Assembly: GCF_002863225.1 (NCBI RefSeq)
Contig: NZ_PKEK01000063.1
Coordinates: 36,129 to 100,128 of the forward strand
Direction of reading: 5' to 3'
Source of the DNA: Mycobacterium sp.
GTDB taxonomy: Bacteria > Actinomycetota > Actinomycetes > Mycobacteriales > Mycobacteriaceae
Length of the DNA stretch: 64,000 nucleotides
Part shown: positions 9,702-17,889 of the stretch, in pieces
Layout: each line of letters begins with the position of its first letter
How positions within the stretch are numbered: the first letter of the stretch is position 1
The notes under the pieces: generated by a model
Seen by the model: only the letters and a program-made list of their open reading frames with translations
Told to the model about the DNA's origin: nothing
Databases searched by the model: none
Made by a program: the position numbers and the translations under genes

Positions 9702-10109
9702 ATGGGAATGCTCACCCGCTTTCGCCGGCCTGGGACGGTGTCGCTGTACGCGAAACTCGGCGGTCACGACGCCCTCGAGGTCGTCGTCGAGGATTTCTAC
9801 TGCCGGGTGCTGGACGACGATCACCTGGCCGGGTTCTACGCCGGGTCGGACATGAGGTGCGTGAAGGCACGTCAGGTCGAGTTCCTCAGCGCCGTGCTCG
9901 GCGGGCCCGGGCCTTACACCGGTTCGTCGATGCGACAGGTCCACGAGGGTCGCGGCATCACCATGCATCACTTCGCGATGGTGGCCGCGCATCTGGCGGA
10001 CTCGCTGTGCGCCGCCGGGCTGCACCCCGACACGATCACCGACGTCCTGCACGCGATCGCGCCGCTCGCCGGTGAGATCGCCGCTCAGGACGCCAGGGCG
10101 GTTGTCTGA
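9702..10109 (+). CDS. glbN: Group I truncated haemoglobin HbN
   Basis: A 135-residue trHbN, aligned from memory with M. tuberculosis HbN with no gaps through helix F. Tyr33 (B10), Gln58 (E11) and the proximal His81 (F8) are all in place. The polar, basic pre-A segment (Arg6, Arg8, Arg9) linked to NO dioxygenation in HbN is present. Position 62 (E15), Phe in M. tuberculosis where it gates the long ligand tunnel, is Leu here, and position 46 is Tyr rather than Phe. The protein oxidises NO to nitrate using bound O2. Here it sits beside a nitrate/nitrite assimilation island and is transcribed away from the reductase genes. A hairpin with a T-run follows it. Confidence 0.95.
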   Translation: MGMLTRFRRPGTVSLYAKLGGHDALEVVVEDFYCRVLDDDHLAGFYAGSDMRCVKARQVEFLSAVLGGPGPYTGSSMRQVHEGRGITMHHFAMVAAHLADSLCAAGLHPDTITDVLHAIAPLAGEIAAQDARAVV

Positions 10110-10125
10110 GAATTCTCGAACTTCT

Positions 10126-10194
10126 CCGAGCGTGCGTGGTCTGCGATCAAGCGGCCTGGTTTATCGCGTGGCAGCACGCTCGGCGGACCTTTTT
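10126..10194 (+). terminator. Possible intrinsic terminator downstream of glbN
   Basis: A perfect 10-bp inverted repeat, CCGAGCGTGC at 10126-10135 and its complement at 10174-10183, is followed within 7 bases by five T residues (10190-10194). The 38-base loop is longer than usual, so folding may be inefficient. Confidence 0.4.
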
Positions 10195-10299
10195 CGTGCC
10201 GGGTTCGGACCGGGTTGAGTCGTCCTGCCGAATCGATCAGCGAAGGTTACATTGGGAACCAAGGCTCTTCGGCATTCTCGGCAGGATAGAAACTCGGCC

Positions 10300-11040
10300 A
10301 TGTTCTCCGCCATCATCCGACACGTTCCCGCCGCGGTCGCCGCTGTCGCGCTCGTGGCCACGGTCGCCATATCGCCCTGCCGGACCGCGATGGCCGATCC
10401 CGATCAGGACCAGAAGTTCTTCGATCTCCTTGGCCAGAAGGAGATTCCGCCCGTCGACAATGCGAACAGCTTGATCGGGACCGCCAAAAAAGTCTGCGCA
10501 AAACTGGACGAAGGCATGGCGGCCGGCGATTTGGTCGAGTTGATCCGCAACAACGGGTTCAACGAGAATCCCCTCGCCCGCCTGCAACCTCAAGACCGCA
10601 TCACGAGAACCATCACACAATTCATCAACGCATCGGTCGAGGCTTATTGCCCGTACGACAGGGGCAAGATCGCGTCGATCGCCGCCGGCGATGGCACGCG
10701 ACCACGAATTCGGATGGTTTCGCTAACCGGGCCCATTCACGCCGGCGACATCGCGCCGACAAAGCCGTTGCCGGTGCCCGCCCAGCCCGTGCTGCCTCAG
10801 GAGATCGCGCCGCAGCCCAAGCAGGACCCGGCACCGCCTCCGCGCCGCGTGCAGTCCGCGCCGTCGCAGGTCCCGCCGCAGCGGACGGAGCCGCAGCCAC
10901 CTCAGGCGCCGGCGCCCGAACCCGAGGCTCCCGCCCCGGTGGAACCCGGCGGTGGCGCGGGGGGCGGCGCCACGGCGCCTCCGGCGCCTCCGACGCCCGA
11001 TCAGCCCTCGCCCCCGGGGCACATCAGGCTTGCGCCCTAG
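10300..11040 (+). CDS. Exported DUF732 protein with Pro/Ala-rich tail
   Basis: A 246-residue protein starting at ATG 10300, with a signal peptide of about 33 residues ending Thr-Ala-Met-Ala before Asp-Pro-Asp. The mature N-terminal domain of about 80 residues has the DUF732 pattern seen in many mycobacterial exported proteins: Phe-Leu-x2-Leu, two cysteines likely to form a disulfide (Lys-Lys-Val-Cys-Ala and Glu-Ala-Tyr-Cys-Pro), and a Gly-Asp-Leu-Val-x8-Asn-Gly-Phe turn. The C-terminal half is low-complexity Pro, Ala, Gln and Glu, probably wall-spanning. The function of DUF732 is unknown. Its stop overlaps the narK stop by 3 bases in a convergent layout. The upstream TTG at 10252 is rejected as a start because it would bury the signal peptide. 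Confidence 0.85.
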   Translation: MFSAIIRHVPAAVAAVALVATVAISPCRTAMADPDQDQKFFDLLGQKEIPPVDNANSLIGTAKKVCAKLDEGMAAGDLVELIRNNGFNENPLARLQPQDRITRTITQFINASVEAYCPYDRGKIASIAAGDGTRPRIRMVSLTGPIHAGDIAPTKPLPVPAQPVLPQEIAPQPKQDPAPPPRRVQSAPSQVPPQRTEPQPPQAPAPEPEAPAPVEPGGGAGGGATAPPAPPTPDQPSPPGHIRLAP

Positions 11041-12416
11041 GCGGCGGCCAACGCCGGTTGCGCGACGGCGGTGGTCGACGAGCGTCGCACGTAGACGCCG
11101 AAGGTGATCAGCGCCGCGACCACATAGAACACCGCGAAGTCCCAGAACGCTGCGGTAGCGGTGCCGTGGGCCAAGTAGGACGTGCGCAGCGCCAGGTTGA
11201 TCGCCACACCACCGAGTCCGCCGATCGCACCGGTGATTCCGATCACCGCACCCGACATCGACCGCGAATAGTCGGCCCGGGCCTGCTCGTCGGCCTGGAG
11301 CGAGCGGGACGCGGCGTGGAAGATCGACGGGATCATCTTGTAGACCGCGCCGTTGCCGATCCCGCTGAGGACGAACAGCACGACGAAACCGATCACGTAC
11401 GCGCCCATCGTCACCGCGCCGGTCCGGCGGCCGGCGAACATCGACGTGACGGCCAACAGTGTGTCGCCGCCGATCATGCCGACGAAGGCCCACAGCGTCA
11501 CCGTTCCGCCACCGATCCGGTCGGCGAGCCGGCCGCCGTAGATCCGGGCGATCGAGCCCAATAGTGGTCCGACGAAAGCGATTTCGGCGGCGTGCAGGGC
11601 CGCCTGCGCCGAACTCTGACCGGAGGCCGCGAACGAGATCTGCAGCACCTGGCCGAACGCGAACGAGAAGCCGATGAACGAGCCGAAGGTGCCGATGTAG
11701 AGCAGGCTGACCAGCCAGGTGTGGCGACTGCGTACCGCCGCACGCATGGCGGCGACGTCGACCGAGACCACGTCGAGGTTGTCCATGTAGCGGGCCGCCC
11801 CGATCGCGGCGATCACCAGCGCCGCAACGTAGAACCCGCACACCCAATACGGTTGGCGGTTTCCGGCGGTGGCGATGACGAGCAGGCCGATCAGCTGCAC
11901 CGCCGGCACCCCGATGTTGCCGCCGCCGGCGTTGACGCCCAAGGCGATCCCCTTGAGCCGCTGCGGGAAGAACGCGTTGATGTTGGTCATCGACGAGGCG
12001 AAGTTGCCGCCGCCGAGACCGCAGAGCGCCGCGCAGACCAGGTAGAACCCCAGCGGTCGGCCCGGCTGCGCCAGCACCGCGACCGTCGCCAGGACCGGCA
12101 CCAGCAGAACGACCGCGGAGAACACCGTCCAGTTCCGCCCACCGAACCGGGCGGTGGCCATGGTGTAGGGCAGCCGTAACACCGCGCCGACCAGCGTGGC
12201 GGTGGCCGCGATCAGGAACTTGTCCGCCGCCGTCAGCCCGTACACCGATTGCGGCATGAACAGCACCATCACCGACCACAGCGACCACACCGAGAAGCCG
12301 ACATGCTCGGCGGCGACAGACCAGACCAAGTTGCGTCGTGCGATGGTCTTCCCACCCGCATCCCACGCGACCCGATCCTCGGGGTCCCATCCTGTGATCG
12401 TGTGCGATCGCGCCAC
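11037..12416 (-). CDS. narK: Nitrate/nitrite transporter, NarK family
   Basis: A 459-residue MFS permease with 12 predicted membrane segments and the nitrate-porter signatures. Gly-Gly-Gly-Asn-Phe-Ala-Ser-Ser-Met-x-Asn-Ile-Asn-Ala-Phe-Phe-Pro is in TM5, and Gly-Val-Asn-Ala-Gly-Gly-Gly-Asn-Ile-Gly follows. The related TM11 signature is less exact (Gly-Ala-Ile-Gly-Gly-Leu-Gly-Gly-Val-Ala-Ile-Asn). A conserved Arg near residue 80 fits nitrate binding. The N-terminus (Trp-Asp-Pro-Glu-Asp) is characteristic of actinobacterial NarK. It should import nitrate for the reductase encoded 6 kb away. It is transcribed from a promoter region shared with the divergent molybdate transporter; an activator-type module lies 36-100 bases upstream. 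Confidence 0.92.
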   Translation of the reverse strand: MARSHTITGWDPEDRVAWDAGGKTIARRNLVWSVAAEHVGFSVWSLWSVMVLFMPQSVYGLTAADKFLIAATATLVGAVLRLPYTMATARFGGRNWTVFSAVVLLVPVLATVAVLAQPGRPLGFYLVCAALCGLGGGNFASSMTNINAFFPQRLKGIALGVNAGGGNIGVPAVQLIGLLVIATAGNRQPYWVCGFYVAALVIAAIGAARYMDNLDVVSVDVAAMRAAVRSRHTWLVSLLYIGTFGSFIGFSFAFGQVLQISFAASGQSSAQAALHAAEIAFVGPLLGSIARIYGGRLADRIGGGTVTLWAFVGMIGGDTLLAVTSMFAGRRTGAVTMGAYVIGFVVLFVLSGIGNGAVYKMIPSIFHAASRSLQADEQARADYSRSMSGAVIGITGAIGGLGGVAINLALRTSYLAHGTATAAFWDFAVFYVVAALITFGVYVRRSSTTAVAQPALAAA

Positions 12417-12451
12417 CGCGTTCTCCTCTGAGATTCCGATACGTTCGAGGT

Positions 12452-12516
12452 GAACCTAAGAGCGCGATGTTGCCGCCCGGCTTCTCCTGGTGTCGCGGCC
12501 GTGAATTCACCCTCAC
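12452..12516 (-). promoter_or_regulatory. narK promoter module (copy 1 of a shared 65-bp element)
   Basis: Read on the minus strand this has GTGAGGGTGAATTCA (12516-12502), 28 bases, GCAACATCG (12473-12465), then CTC and a -10 hexamer TAGGTT (12458-12453). The same parts with the same spacing occur before nnaR (27951-28015); by my count 46 of 65 positions are identical. No TTGACA-like -35 is present, which fits an activator-dependent promoter. The binding protein is probably NnaR and/or GlnR (inference). Confidence 0.6.
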
Positions 12517-12579
12517 GCGCCGCCTCGGCACGTCGTGAGCGGGCCGCCGGTGCCGAAGTCGCTGCATTACAGTGCTGGC

Positions 12580-13761
12580 ATGGTCGGCACGGCACCTTCG
12601 CAGCTCGAATCCGATTCGCCTCCGTTCAGATTCGATCGGGCGGAATTCGCCGGAGCCCTAGGCGATCTGGGCGTCCTGGTTCCGATCGCGGTGGCCCTGA
12701 TCGTCAAGAATGGACTGACGCCGACTGCGGTGTTGCTGCCTTCGGGTCTGCTCTATGTGGCGGCCGGGCTGGTCTATCGACTGCCGGTGCCGGTGCAGCC
12801 GTTGAAAGCCTTTGGAGCCATCGCCATTGCGCACGGCTTCGGTGCCGACGACATCGCAGCCGGCGCGGTGTTGATGGGCCTGCTCTTCCTGGTGCTCGGC
12901 GCGTCGGGTCTGTTGGATTGGGTCGCAAGGGTATTCCCGCTCCCGATCATTCGCGGGATACAACTGTCGGTGGGGTTGCTGTTCTGTCAGCTTGCCTGGC
13001 GGCTGGTGTCGGCCACTCCCAAGGCTTTCGTCGATCACCGGCATTCGATCTGGTGGTTGGGTGGCGCGACGCTGGCCGTCATCGCCATTGCCCTGCTGCT
13101 GCGGCGGCGTCAGATCACCGTGGTGTTCCTGGCGATTGCCGTCCTGGCCATGGTGCTGCCCTTCCACGGCGCGTTCACGCTCGGCCCGTCGGCAGTGCAC
13201 GTGCCACACCTGAGCCGGGCTGCGTTCGCCGCGGCGGCGGTGGCCCTCGTGCTGCCACAAGTACCGCTGTCATTCGCCAATTCCTGCCTGGCCACGGCCG
13301 ACACCGCGCGCACCTACTTCGGTGACGCCGCCCGACGGGTCCGGCCGGGCCGATTGGCCACCACGATCGGTATCGCAAATCTGTTCGCCGGCGCCGTCAG
13401 CGGCATGCCGGTCTGCCACGGCGCGGGCGGTATGACGGCGCACCGCACCTTCGGCGCGCGCAGCGGCGGTGCCCCGATCATGTTGGGCGGCATCCTGATC
13501 GCGCTCGCGCTGATGATGGGCGCCGCGCTCACCGCGGCACTGACCGGGTTCCCGGTCCCGATCCTGGCCGGTCTGCTGACAGTTGCGGGCCTGCTGCACA
13601 TCATGTTGTTGCGCGACCTACGGGGATGCTGGCAGTGGGCGCTGGCGATCGCCGTCGGCGTCACCGGGTTCGTGAGCAACCTCGCGGTGGCCCTGGTCGG
13701 GGCGCTGGCGTTGTGGTGGGCGGTTCACGCGATCCGTTCGCGCCGCTCCCGTCACGAATGA
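12580..13761 (+). CDS. MOT1-type molybdate transporter (SulP-related)
   Basis: A 393-residue polytopic membrane protein with about ten hydrophobic segments. MOT1-family signatures are visible: Pro-Val-Pro-Val-Gln-Pro-Leu-Lys-Ala-Phe early, Ser-Phe-Ala-Asn-Ser-Cys-Leu-Ala-Thr-Ala in the middle, and Met-Pro-Val-Cys-His-Gly-Ala-Gly-Gly-Met-Thr-Ala-His after it. MOT1 proteins carry molybdate with high affinity and lack the STAS domain of SulP sulfate carriers, also absent here. ATG 12580 is used; an in-frame GTG at 12535 is possible. It is divergent from narK and followed convergently by Moco genes, so molybdate uptake for nitrate reductase is the natural role. The C-terminus overlaps the mog stop by 10 bases. 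Confidence 0.87.
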   Translation: MVGTAPSQLESDSPPFRFDRAEFAGALGDLGVLVPIAVALIVKNGLTPTAVLLPSGLLYVAAGLVYRLPVPVQPLKAFGAIAIAHGFGADDIAAGAVLMGLLFLVLGASGLLDWVARVFPLPIIRGIQLSVGLLFCQLAWRLVSATPKAFVDHRHSIWWLGGATLAVIAIALLLRRRQITVVFLAIAVLAMVLPFHGAFTLGPSAVHVPHLSRAAFAAAAVALVLPQVPLSFANSCLATADTARTYFGDAARRVRPGRLATTIGIANLFAGAVSGMPVCHGAGGMTAHRTFGARSGGAPIMLGGILIALALMMGAALTAALTGFPVPILAGLLTVAGLLHIMLLRDLRGCWQWALAIAVGVTGFVSNLAVALVGALALWWAVHAIRSRRSRHE

Positions 13762-14231
13762 TCTTTGCCGGCAAGCTGATCGAGGGCGTGTTCGAGAACG
13801 CTGCCCAACACCGCGAGGCCGTCGCGCACGCCGCCCGGCGAGCCGGGCAGGTTGACGATCAGCGTGCGGCCGGCCACCCCGCAGACGCCGCGCGACAATA
13901 TCGAGGTCGGCACCTTCGGCAGACCGGAGCGCCGGATCTCATCGGCCAGGCCGGGAACCTCGTAGTCGAGCACCGCGATGGTCTGGGCGGGCGTGTCGTC
14001 GGTGGGCGAGATGCCGGTGCCGCCAGAGGTGATCACCACGTCCACGCGGTCGGCGACTGCCTCCCGCAGTGCCCTGCCAACCGGATCTCCGTCGCCGACA
14101 ACGACCGGCGTGACCGGCGGAAACCCCTGCTGCACCAGCCATTCCGCGATCATCGGGCCGCAGCGATCCTCGTACACGCCCGCCGAAGCCCGGTTCGAGG
14201 CGATGACCACCCGCGCTGATCGCCCGGTCAT
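13752..14231 (-). CDS. mog: Molybdopterin adenylyltransferase-like protein (MogA/MoaB family)
   Basis: A 159-residue MoCF-fold protein. It has Thr-Ser-Gly-Gly-Thr-Gly-Ile-Ser-Pro-Thr-Asp-Asp-Thr-Pro (molybdopterin-binding motif, residues about 68-81) and Asn-Leu-Pro-Gly-Ser-Pro-Gly-Gly near residue 125. It adenylylates molybdopterin before metal insertion by MoeA. The ATG at 14231 shares bases with the TGA of moaC, so translation is coupled. It is the last gene of a minus-strand set moeA-moaC-mog and converges on the molybdate transporter. MogA and MoaB paralogues cannot be separated by eye. Confidence 0.9.
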   Translation of the reverse strand: MTGRSARVVIASNRASAGVYEDRCGPMIAEWLVQQGFPPVTPVVVGDGDPVGRALREAVADRVDVVITSGGTGISPTDDTPAQTIAVLDYEVPGLADEIRRSGLPKVPTSILSRGVCGVAGRTLIVNLPGSPGGVRDGLAVLGSVLEHALDQLAGKDHS

Positions 14232-14737
14232 CACCGCACCCAGGTTCCGTGCCGGCCGCCGTCCTTGCGCAGCACCCTCACGTCGTCGATCCGGGCGGCT
14301 GGATCCACTGCTTTGATCATGTCGTAGAGCGTCAGCGCGGCCACCGACACCGCAGTCAGCGCCTCCATCTCCACCCCGGTGCGGTCGGTGCTCCGCACCG
14401 TCGCGGTGACGTCCACATCGGTTGCGCTGACACCGAATTCGACGTCGACGCCGGTGAGCGCCAACTGGTGGCACAACGGGATCAGCTCGCTGGTGCGTTT
14501 GGCGGCCTGGATTCCGGCTATTCGCGCGGTGGCCAGCGCATCGCCCTTGGCCAGTCCCCCTACCGAGATCAGCCCCACCACCTCCGCGGTGGTGCGCAGC
14601 GACCCGGTGGCAACCGCGACCCGCTTGGTCGTCCCCTTGTCGGTGACGTCGACCATGTGGGCCGCTCCGCGGTGATCGATGTGCGACAGCCCGCCGGTCG
14701 GCGGGTCAGCGGCGGCGTCGGACGTCACGGGTCTCAT
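14231..14737 (-). CDS. moaC: Cyclic pyranopterin monophosphate synthase MoaC
   Basis: A 168-residue MoaC. Motifs: Met-Val-Asp-Val-Thr-Asp-Lys near residue 28; Gly-Ile-x-Ala-Ala-Lys-Arg-Thr-Ser-Glu-Leu-Ile-Pro-Leu-Cys-His (active-site Lys and His); Gly-Val-Glu-Met-Glu-Ala-Leu-Thr-Ala-Val; and Tyr-Asp-Met-Ile-Lys-Ala with the second catalytic Lys. It converts the cyclic GTP product made by MoaA to cyclic pyranopterin monophosphate. It lies 12 bases after moeA and overlaps mog, so the three genes form one transcript. Confidence 0.95.
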   Translation of the reverse strand: MRPVTSDAAADPPTGGLSHIDHRGAAHMVDVTDKGTTKRVAVATGSLRTTAEVVGLISVGGLAKGDALATARIAGIQAAKRTSELIPLCHQLALTGVDVEFGVSATDVDVTATVRSTDRTGVEMEALTAVSVAALTLYDMIKAVDPAARIDDVRVLRKDGGRHGTWVR

Positions 14738-14749
14738 TCTGACAGTTCA

Positions 14750-15955
14750 TCAGGCCAGGTCCCAGACCTGCACCGCGGCGCCGGCCGGCATCTCGGTGAC
14801 CTCGGCCGGGATGTCGAGCAGGCAGTTCGCCGCAGCCAGCGCTCGCAGGTGGTGCGAGCCGGGTGGGCCCTCACTGCTCACCGTTCCGGCACCGGGGTCG
14901 AACACCCCACGCCGAAACTGGCGCTTGCCCGCCGGCGAGGTCAACGACTCGGCCAGCACCGCGGGTCGTCGCGGACGGTCGACATCGGGCAGCCCCATCG
15001 CGGCACGCAACGGGCCGCGGATGAAGACCTCGAAGCACACCAGCGCGCTGACCGGGTTTCCGGGCAGCGTCAGGATGGGTGTGCCGGCCACCCGGCCGGC
15101 GCCCTGCGGCATGCCGGGTTGCATCGCCACCCGCGCGAATTCCACTCCCCGATCGCCGGATCGGCCGAACGCGTCCTTGACCACCTCGTAGGCTCCGGCA
15201 CTGATGCCGCCGCTGGTGATGATCAGGTCGGACTCGGCGGCGTGCCGGTCCACCACCTCGACAAACCGCGCGACGTCGTCGCTGACCGTCGCGATCGCAA
15301 CCACTTCGGCGTCGGCTGCGCGGATTGCGGCGGCCAGCATGGGTGCATTGGACTCATAGATCTGCCCGGGCCGCAGCGCTGCGCCGGGCGCCACCAACTC
15401 CGAGCCGGTGGAGATCAACAACACGCGCTGGCGCGGAATGACGGTCAACTCCGGCAATCCCAGCGCCGCCGCCAGCCCGATCACCGCCGGCGTGACCAGT
15501 TGGCCGGCCCGCAGCGCTACGCTGCCCGCCTCCACGTCTTCACCCGCCCGGCGGATGTGCTTACCCGCCGGAACGGAAGCGGTGACGCTGACGACGTCGA
15601 CGCGGCCGTCGGTGGCCTCGACCGGCACGACCGCCGTCGCACCGGGCGGAACCGGCGCACCGGTCATGATGCGATGCGCGGTGCCCGGCTCGAGCGATGG
15701 CAGGTCGGTGCGGCCGGCCGGGATGTCTTCGGGCACCGGCAGTTTCACCGGCCGGTCAGCCGTGGCCCCGGCTACCTCGTCGGCGCGGACCGCGTATCCG
15801 TCCATCGCGGAGTTATCGAACACCGGCAACGACAACGCCGCAGTGACGTCCCCGGCCAGCACCCGTCGCTCGGCGTGCCGCAGTTCCAGGCTGACAGCGG
15901 GGCGGGCGGTGATCAGCTCCGCGACGATCCGTTGGTGCTCCTCGACCGACCGCAT
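14750..15955 (-). CDS. moeA: Molybdopterin molybdenumtransferase MoeA
   Basis: A 401-residue MoeA, starting at ATG 15955 (Met-Arg-Ser-Val-Glu-Glu-His). Motifs: Pro-Val-Phe-Asp-Asn-Ser-Ala-Met-Asp-Gly-Tyr-Ala-Val near residue 45; Arg-Ile-Met-Thr-Gly-Ala-Pro-Val-Pro; Ser-Thr-Gly-Ser-Glu-Leu; Thr-Ser-Gly-Gly-Ile-Ser-Ala-Gly; and Leu-Pro-Gly-Asn-Pro-Val-Ser-Ala near residue 305. It inserts molybdate into adenylylated molybdopterin. It is divergent from moaE with 60 bases between the two starts, and leads moaC and mog. It resembles mycobacterial MoeA2 from memory. Confidence 0.93.
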   Translation of the reverse strand: MRSVEEHQRIVAELITARPAVSLELRHAERRVLAGDVTAALSLPVFDNSAMDGYAVRADEVAGATADRPVKLPVPEDIPAGRTDLPSLEPGTAHRIMTGAPVPPGATAVVPVEATDGRVDVVSVTASVPAGKHIRRAGEDVEAGSVALRAGQLVTPAVIGLAAALGLPELTVIPRQRVLLISTGSELVAPGAALRPGQIYESNAPMLAAAIRAADAEVVAIATVSDDVARFVEVVDRHAAESDLIITSGGISAGAYEVVKDAFGRSGDRGVEFARVAMQPGMPQGAGRVAGTPILTLPGNPVSALVCFEVFIRGPLRAAMGLPDVDRPRRPAVLAESLTSPAGKRQFRRGVFDPGAGTVSSEGPPGSHHLRALAAANCLLDIPAEVTEMPAGAAVQVWDLA

Positions 15956-16000
15956 GCGCTTGACCTGCACCTCCCACCACGGCTTCGTCGACGACCTCAA

Positions 16001-16006
16001 TATAGT
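16001..16006 (+). promoter_or_regulatory. -10 element of moaE, possibly leaderless
   Basis: TATAGT (TANNNT class) ends 9 bases before the moaE ATG and no ribosome-binding site lies between, so the transcript would have little or no leader. Confidence 0.4.
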
Positions 16007-16015
16007 GGGACCTCG

Positions 16016-16441
16016 ATGACGCTCGTTGTGCGTGCCGCGCTGACGGATCAGCCGATCAGCCTCGGCGAACACCAGGACCTGGTGAGCCGTGACGCCGCAG
16101 GTGCGGTGGTCGGATTCGTCGGCCAGATTCGCGATCACGACCACGGGCGCCAGGTCACCGAGCTCGAATACTCGGCTCACCCGTCGGCGGCCGACGTGCT
16201 CGCGGAGGTGGTCGCCGACGTCGTCGCCCAATCGCCGGGAACGCGCGCCGTCGCGGCCAGCCACCGGATCGGAGTCTTGCGGATCGGCGACGCCGCACTG
16301 GTCGTCGCGGTGTCGGCCGACCATCGTCAGGCGGCGTTCGCCACCTGCGCGCAACTGGTCGACGCCATCAAGGAGCGGCTGCCGGTCTGGAAGCGTCAGG
16401 TGTTCGCCGACGGGACCGACGAGTGGGTGAACTGCTGTTAG
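16016..16441 (+). CDS. moaE: Molybdopterin synthase catalytic subunit MoaE
   Basis: A 141-residue MoaE. Motifs: Gly-Ala-Val-Val-Gly-Phe-Val-Gly-Gln-Ile-Arg-Asp-His-Asp; Leu-Glu-Tyr-Ser-Ala-His-Pro; Ala-Ala-Ser-His-Arg-Ile-Gly; and the C-terminal Pro-Val-Trp-Lys-Arg-Gln-Val-Phe containing the catalytic Lys. With MoaD it sulfurates cyclic pyranopterin monophosphate to molybdopterin. It is the only Moco gene here on the plus strand, flanked by moeA (divergent) and moaD (convergent, 1 base between stop codons). It must therefore be transcribed separately from its partner moaD. Confidence 0.95.
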   Translation: MTLVVRAALTDQPISLGEHQDLVSRDAAGAVVGFVGQIRDHDHGRQVTELEYSAHPSAADVLAEVVADVVAQSPGTRAVAASHRIGVLRIGDAALVVAVSADHRQAAFATCAQLVDAIKERLPVWKRQVFADGTDEWVNCC

Positions 16442-16442
16442 C

Positions 16443-16715
16443 TCAGCCGCCGGCGAACGGTGGCAGCACATCGATGGTGATGCCCGGCTGCAGCGGCTGA
16501 GCCCGGTCGCGAACCGCCACGCCGTCGTACAGGAACGAGCACCGCGGCAGCACCTTCGCCAGAGCGGGATTGCGCACCCCGAGCTGCTCGACCAGGTCGT
16601 CGACCGTCGTGCCGCCACTCAGATCCAGCTGCTCGGATTCCGATCCGGCGGCGGCCTGGGCGGCAGCGAAATAACGCACGCTCACCCGGATCGGCTCACC
16701 GGTCTCGACCGTCAT
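16443..16715 (-). CDS. moaD: Molybdopterin synthase sulfur carrier subunit MoaD
   Basis: A 90-residue ubiquitin-like protein ending Pro-Pro-Phe-Ala-Gly-Gly, the C-terminal diglycine that is thiocarboxylated. It starts at ATG 16715, one base after the moaA stop, so moaA and moaD are co-transcribed. It supplies the dithiolene sulfur to MoaE. Confidence 0.93.
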   Translation of the reverse strand: MTVETGEPIRVSVRYFAAAQAAAGSESEQLDLSGGTTVDDLVEQLGVRNPALAKVLPRCSFLYDGVAVRDRAQPLQPGITIDVLPPFAGG

Positions 16716-16716
16716 C

Positions 16717-17805
16717 TCAGCCGCCGATCGCGCTCATCGGCCGTGCCGGCTGCACGAAATCGGGGTTGTCGATGCCGTGGCCGACGGGCTTGTCCCACAT
16801 GGCATTTCGCCATGCCGCCTCGATCCCGGCGTCGTCGGCGCCGTCGCGAAGCAGCGCCCGCAGGTCGGTTTCCGCAGTCGCGAAAAGGCAGCTGCGCAGC
16901 TGCCCGTCGGCGGTGAGCCGGGTTCGGTTGCAGGTCGAGCAGAACGGTTGCGACACCGACGCGATGAGGCCGACCTTTCCGGTGCGTCCGGTCGCCGGAT
17001 CGGTGACCCGCCACAGCTCGGCCGGCGCCGAATCACGCGGTGCGGGGTCGGGTTCCAGCGTGAACGAGTGCCGTCGCAGCTGGGTCAGCACCTGACCGGC
17101 CGTCACGGTGGCCGCCCGGCTCCACTGGTGCTCGGCGTCGAGCGGCATCTGCTCGATGATCCGCAACTGGTAGTGGTGTTCGAGGCAGAACCGCACCAAC
17201 GCCACCGCGTCGTCGAGGCCGGTCCGCGGGTCGAGCACGGCGTTGACTTTCACCGGGCGCAGGCCGGCCTGGTGCGCGGCAGCCAGGCCGTCCAGCACGT
17301 CGCTGAGCCGATCGCGACGGGTGATCGCCGCGAAGCGCATGCCGTCGATGCTGTCCAGCGAGACGTTCACCCGGTCCAGCCCGATCCGCGCCAGCGTCTC
17401 GGCGTGCCTGGCCAGCAGCACTCCATTGGTGGTCAACGCGAGCTCCGGCCGGGGACGCAATCTCGCGGCGGCGGCGATCACATCCGCAAAGTGCTTGGCC
17501 AACAACGGTTCTCCGCCGGTGAACCGCACCTTCGTGATGCCCAACCGGGTGACGCCGATCCGCAGCAGGCGCTCGATCTCGTCGGGTTGCAGCAACTCCT
17601 GCGCCGCCGACCACTGCAAGCCCTCGGCGGGCATGCAATAGGTGCAGCGCAGATTGCATCGATCGGTCAGCGACACCCGAAGGTCGGTGGCGACGCGACC
17701 GTAGCGGTCGATCAGCGGTCCTGCCATAGGGGCCTGAGCCGAGGGGCCGCCCGGACGACCGCCGGCGCGATCGCGCACCAGCGGCACACCCAGCGTCGTG
17801 ATCAT
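16717..17805 (-). CDS. moaA: GTP 3',8-cyclase MoaA (radical SAM)
   Basis: A 362-residue radical SAM enzyme. The N-terminal cluster motif is Cys-Asn-Leu-Arg-Cys-Thr-Tyr-Cys (Cys-x3-Cys-x2-Cys) near residue 50, followed by Arg-Phe-Thr-Gly-Gly-Glu-Pro-Leu. The C-terminal second 4Fe-4S motif is Phe-Cys-Ser-Thr-Cys-Asn-Arg with a third Cys in Leu-Arg-Ser-Cys-Leu-Phe. The C-terminal Gly-Gly needed for activity is present (Ser-Ala-Ile-Gly-Gly). ATG 17805 is chosen. A -10-like GATAAT lies on the minus strand at 17842-17837. It catalyses the first step of Moco synthesis from GTP. Confidence 0.96.
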   Translation of the reverse strand: MITTLGVPLVRDRAGGRPGGPSAQAPMAGPLIDRYGRVATDLRVSLTDRCNLRCTYCMPAEGLQWSAAQELLQPDEIERLLRIGVTRLGITKVRFTGGEPLLAKHFADVIAAAARLRPRPELALTTNGVLLARHAETLARIGLDRVNVSLDSIDGMRFAAITRRDRLSDVLDGLAAAHQAGLRPVKVNAVLDPRTGLDDAVALVRFCLEHHYQLRIIEQMPLDAEHQWSRAATVTAGQVLTQLRRHSFTLEPDPAPRDSAPAELWRVTDPATGRTGKVGLIASVSQPFCSTCNRTRLTADGQLRSCLFATAETDLRALLRDGADDAGIEAAWRNAMWDKPVGHGIDNPDFVQPARPMSAIGG

Positions 17806-17889
17806 GGCCTCATCCTCATCGGGAGCAACGCCTGCCATTATCCACTGGCCTGCGGGCCTCACCCGTCGGCCGAGGCCTACGCTGGCCCG

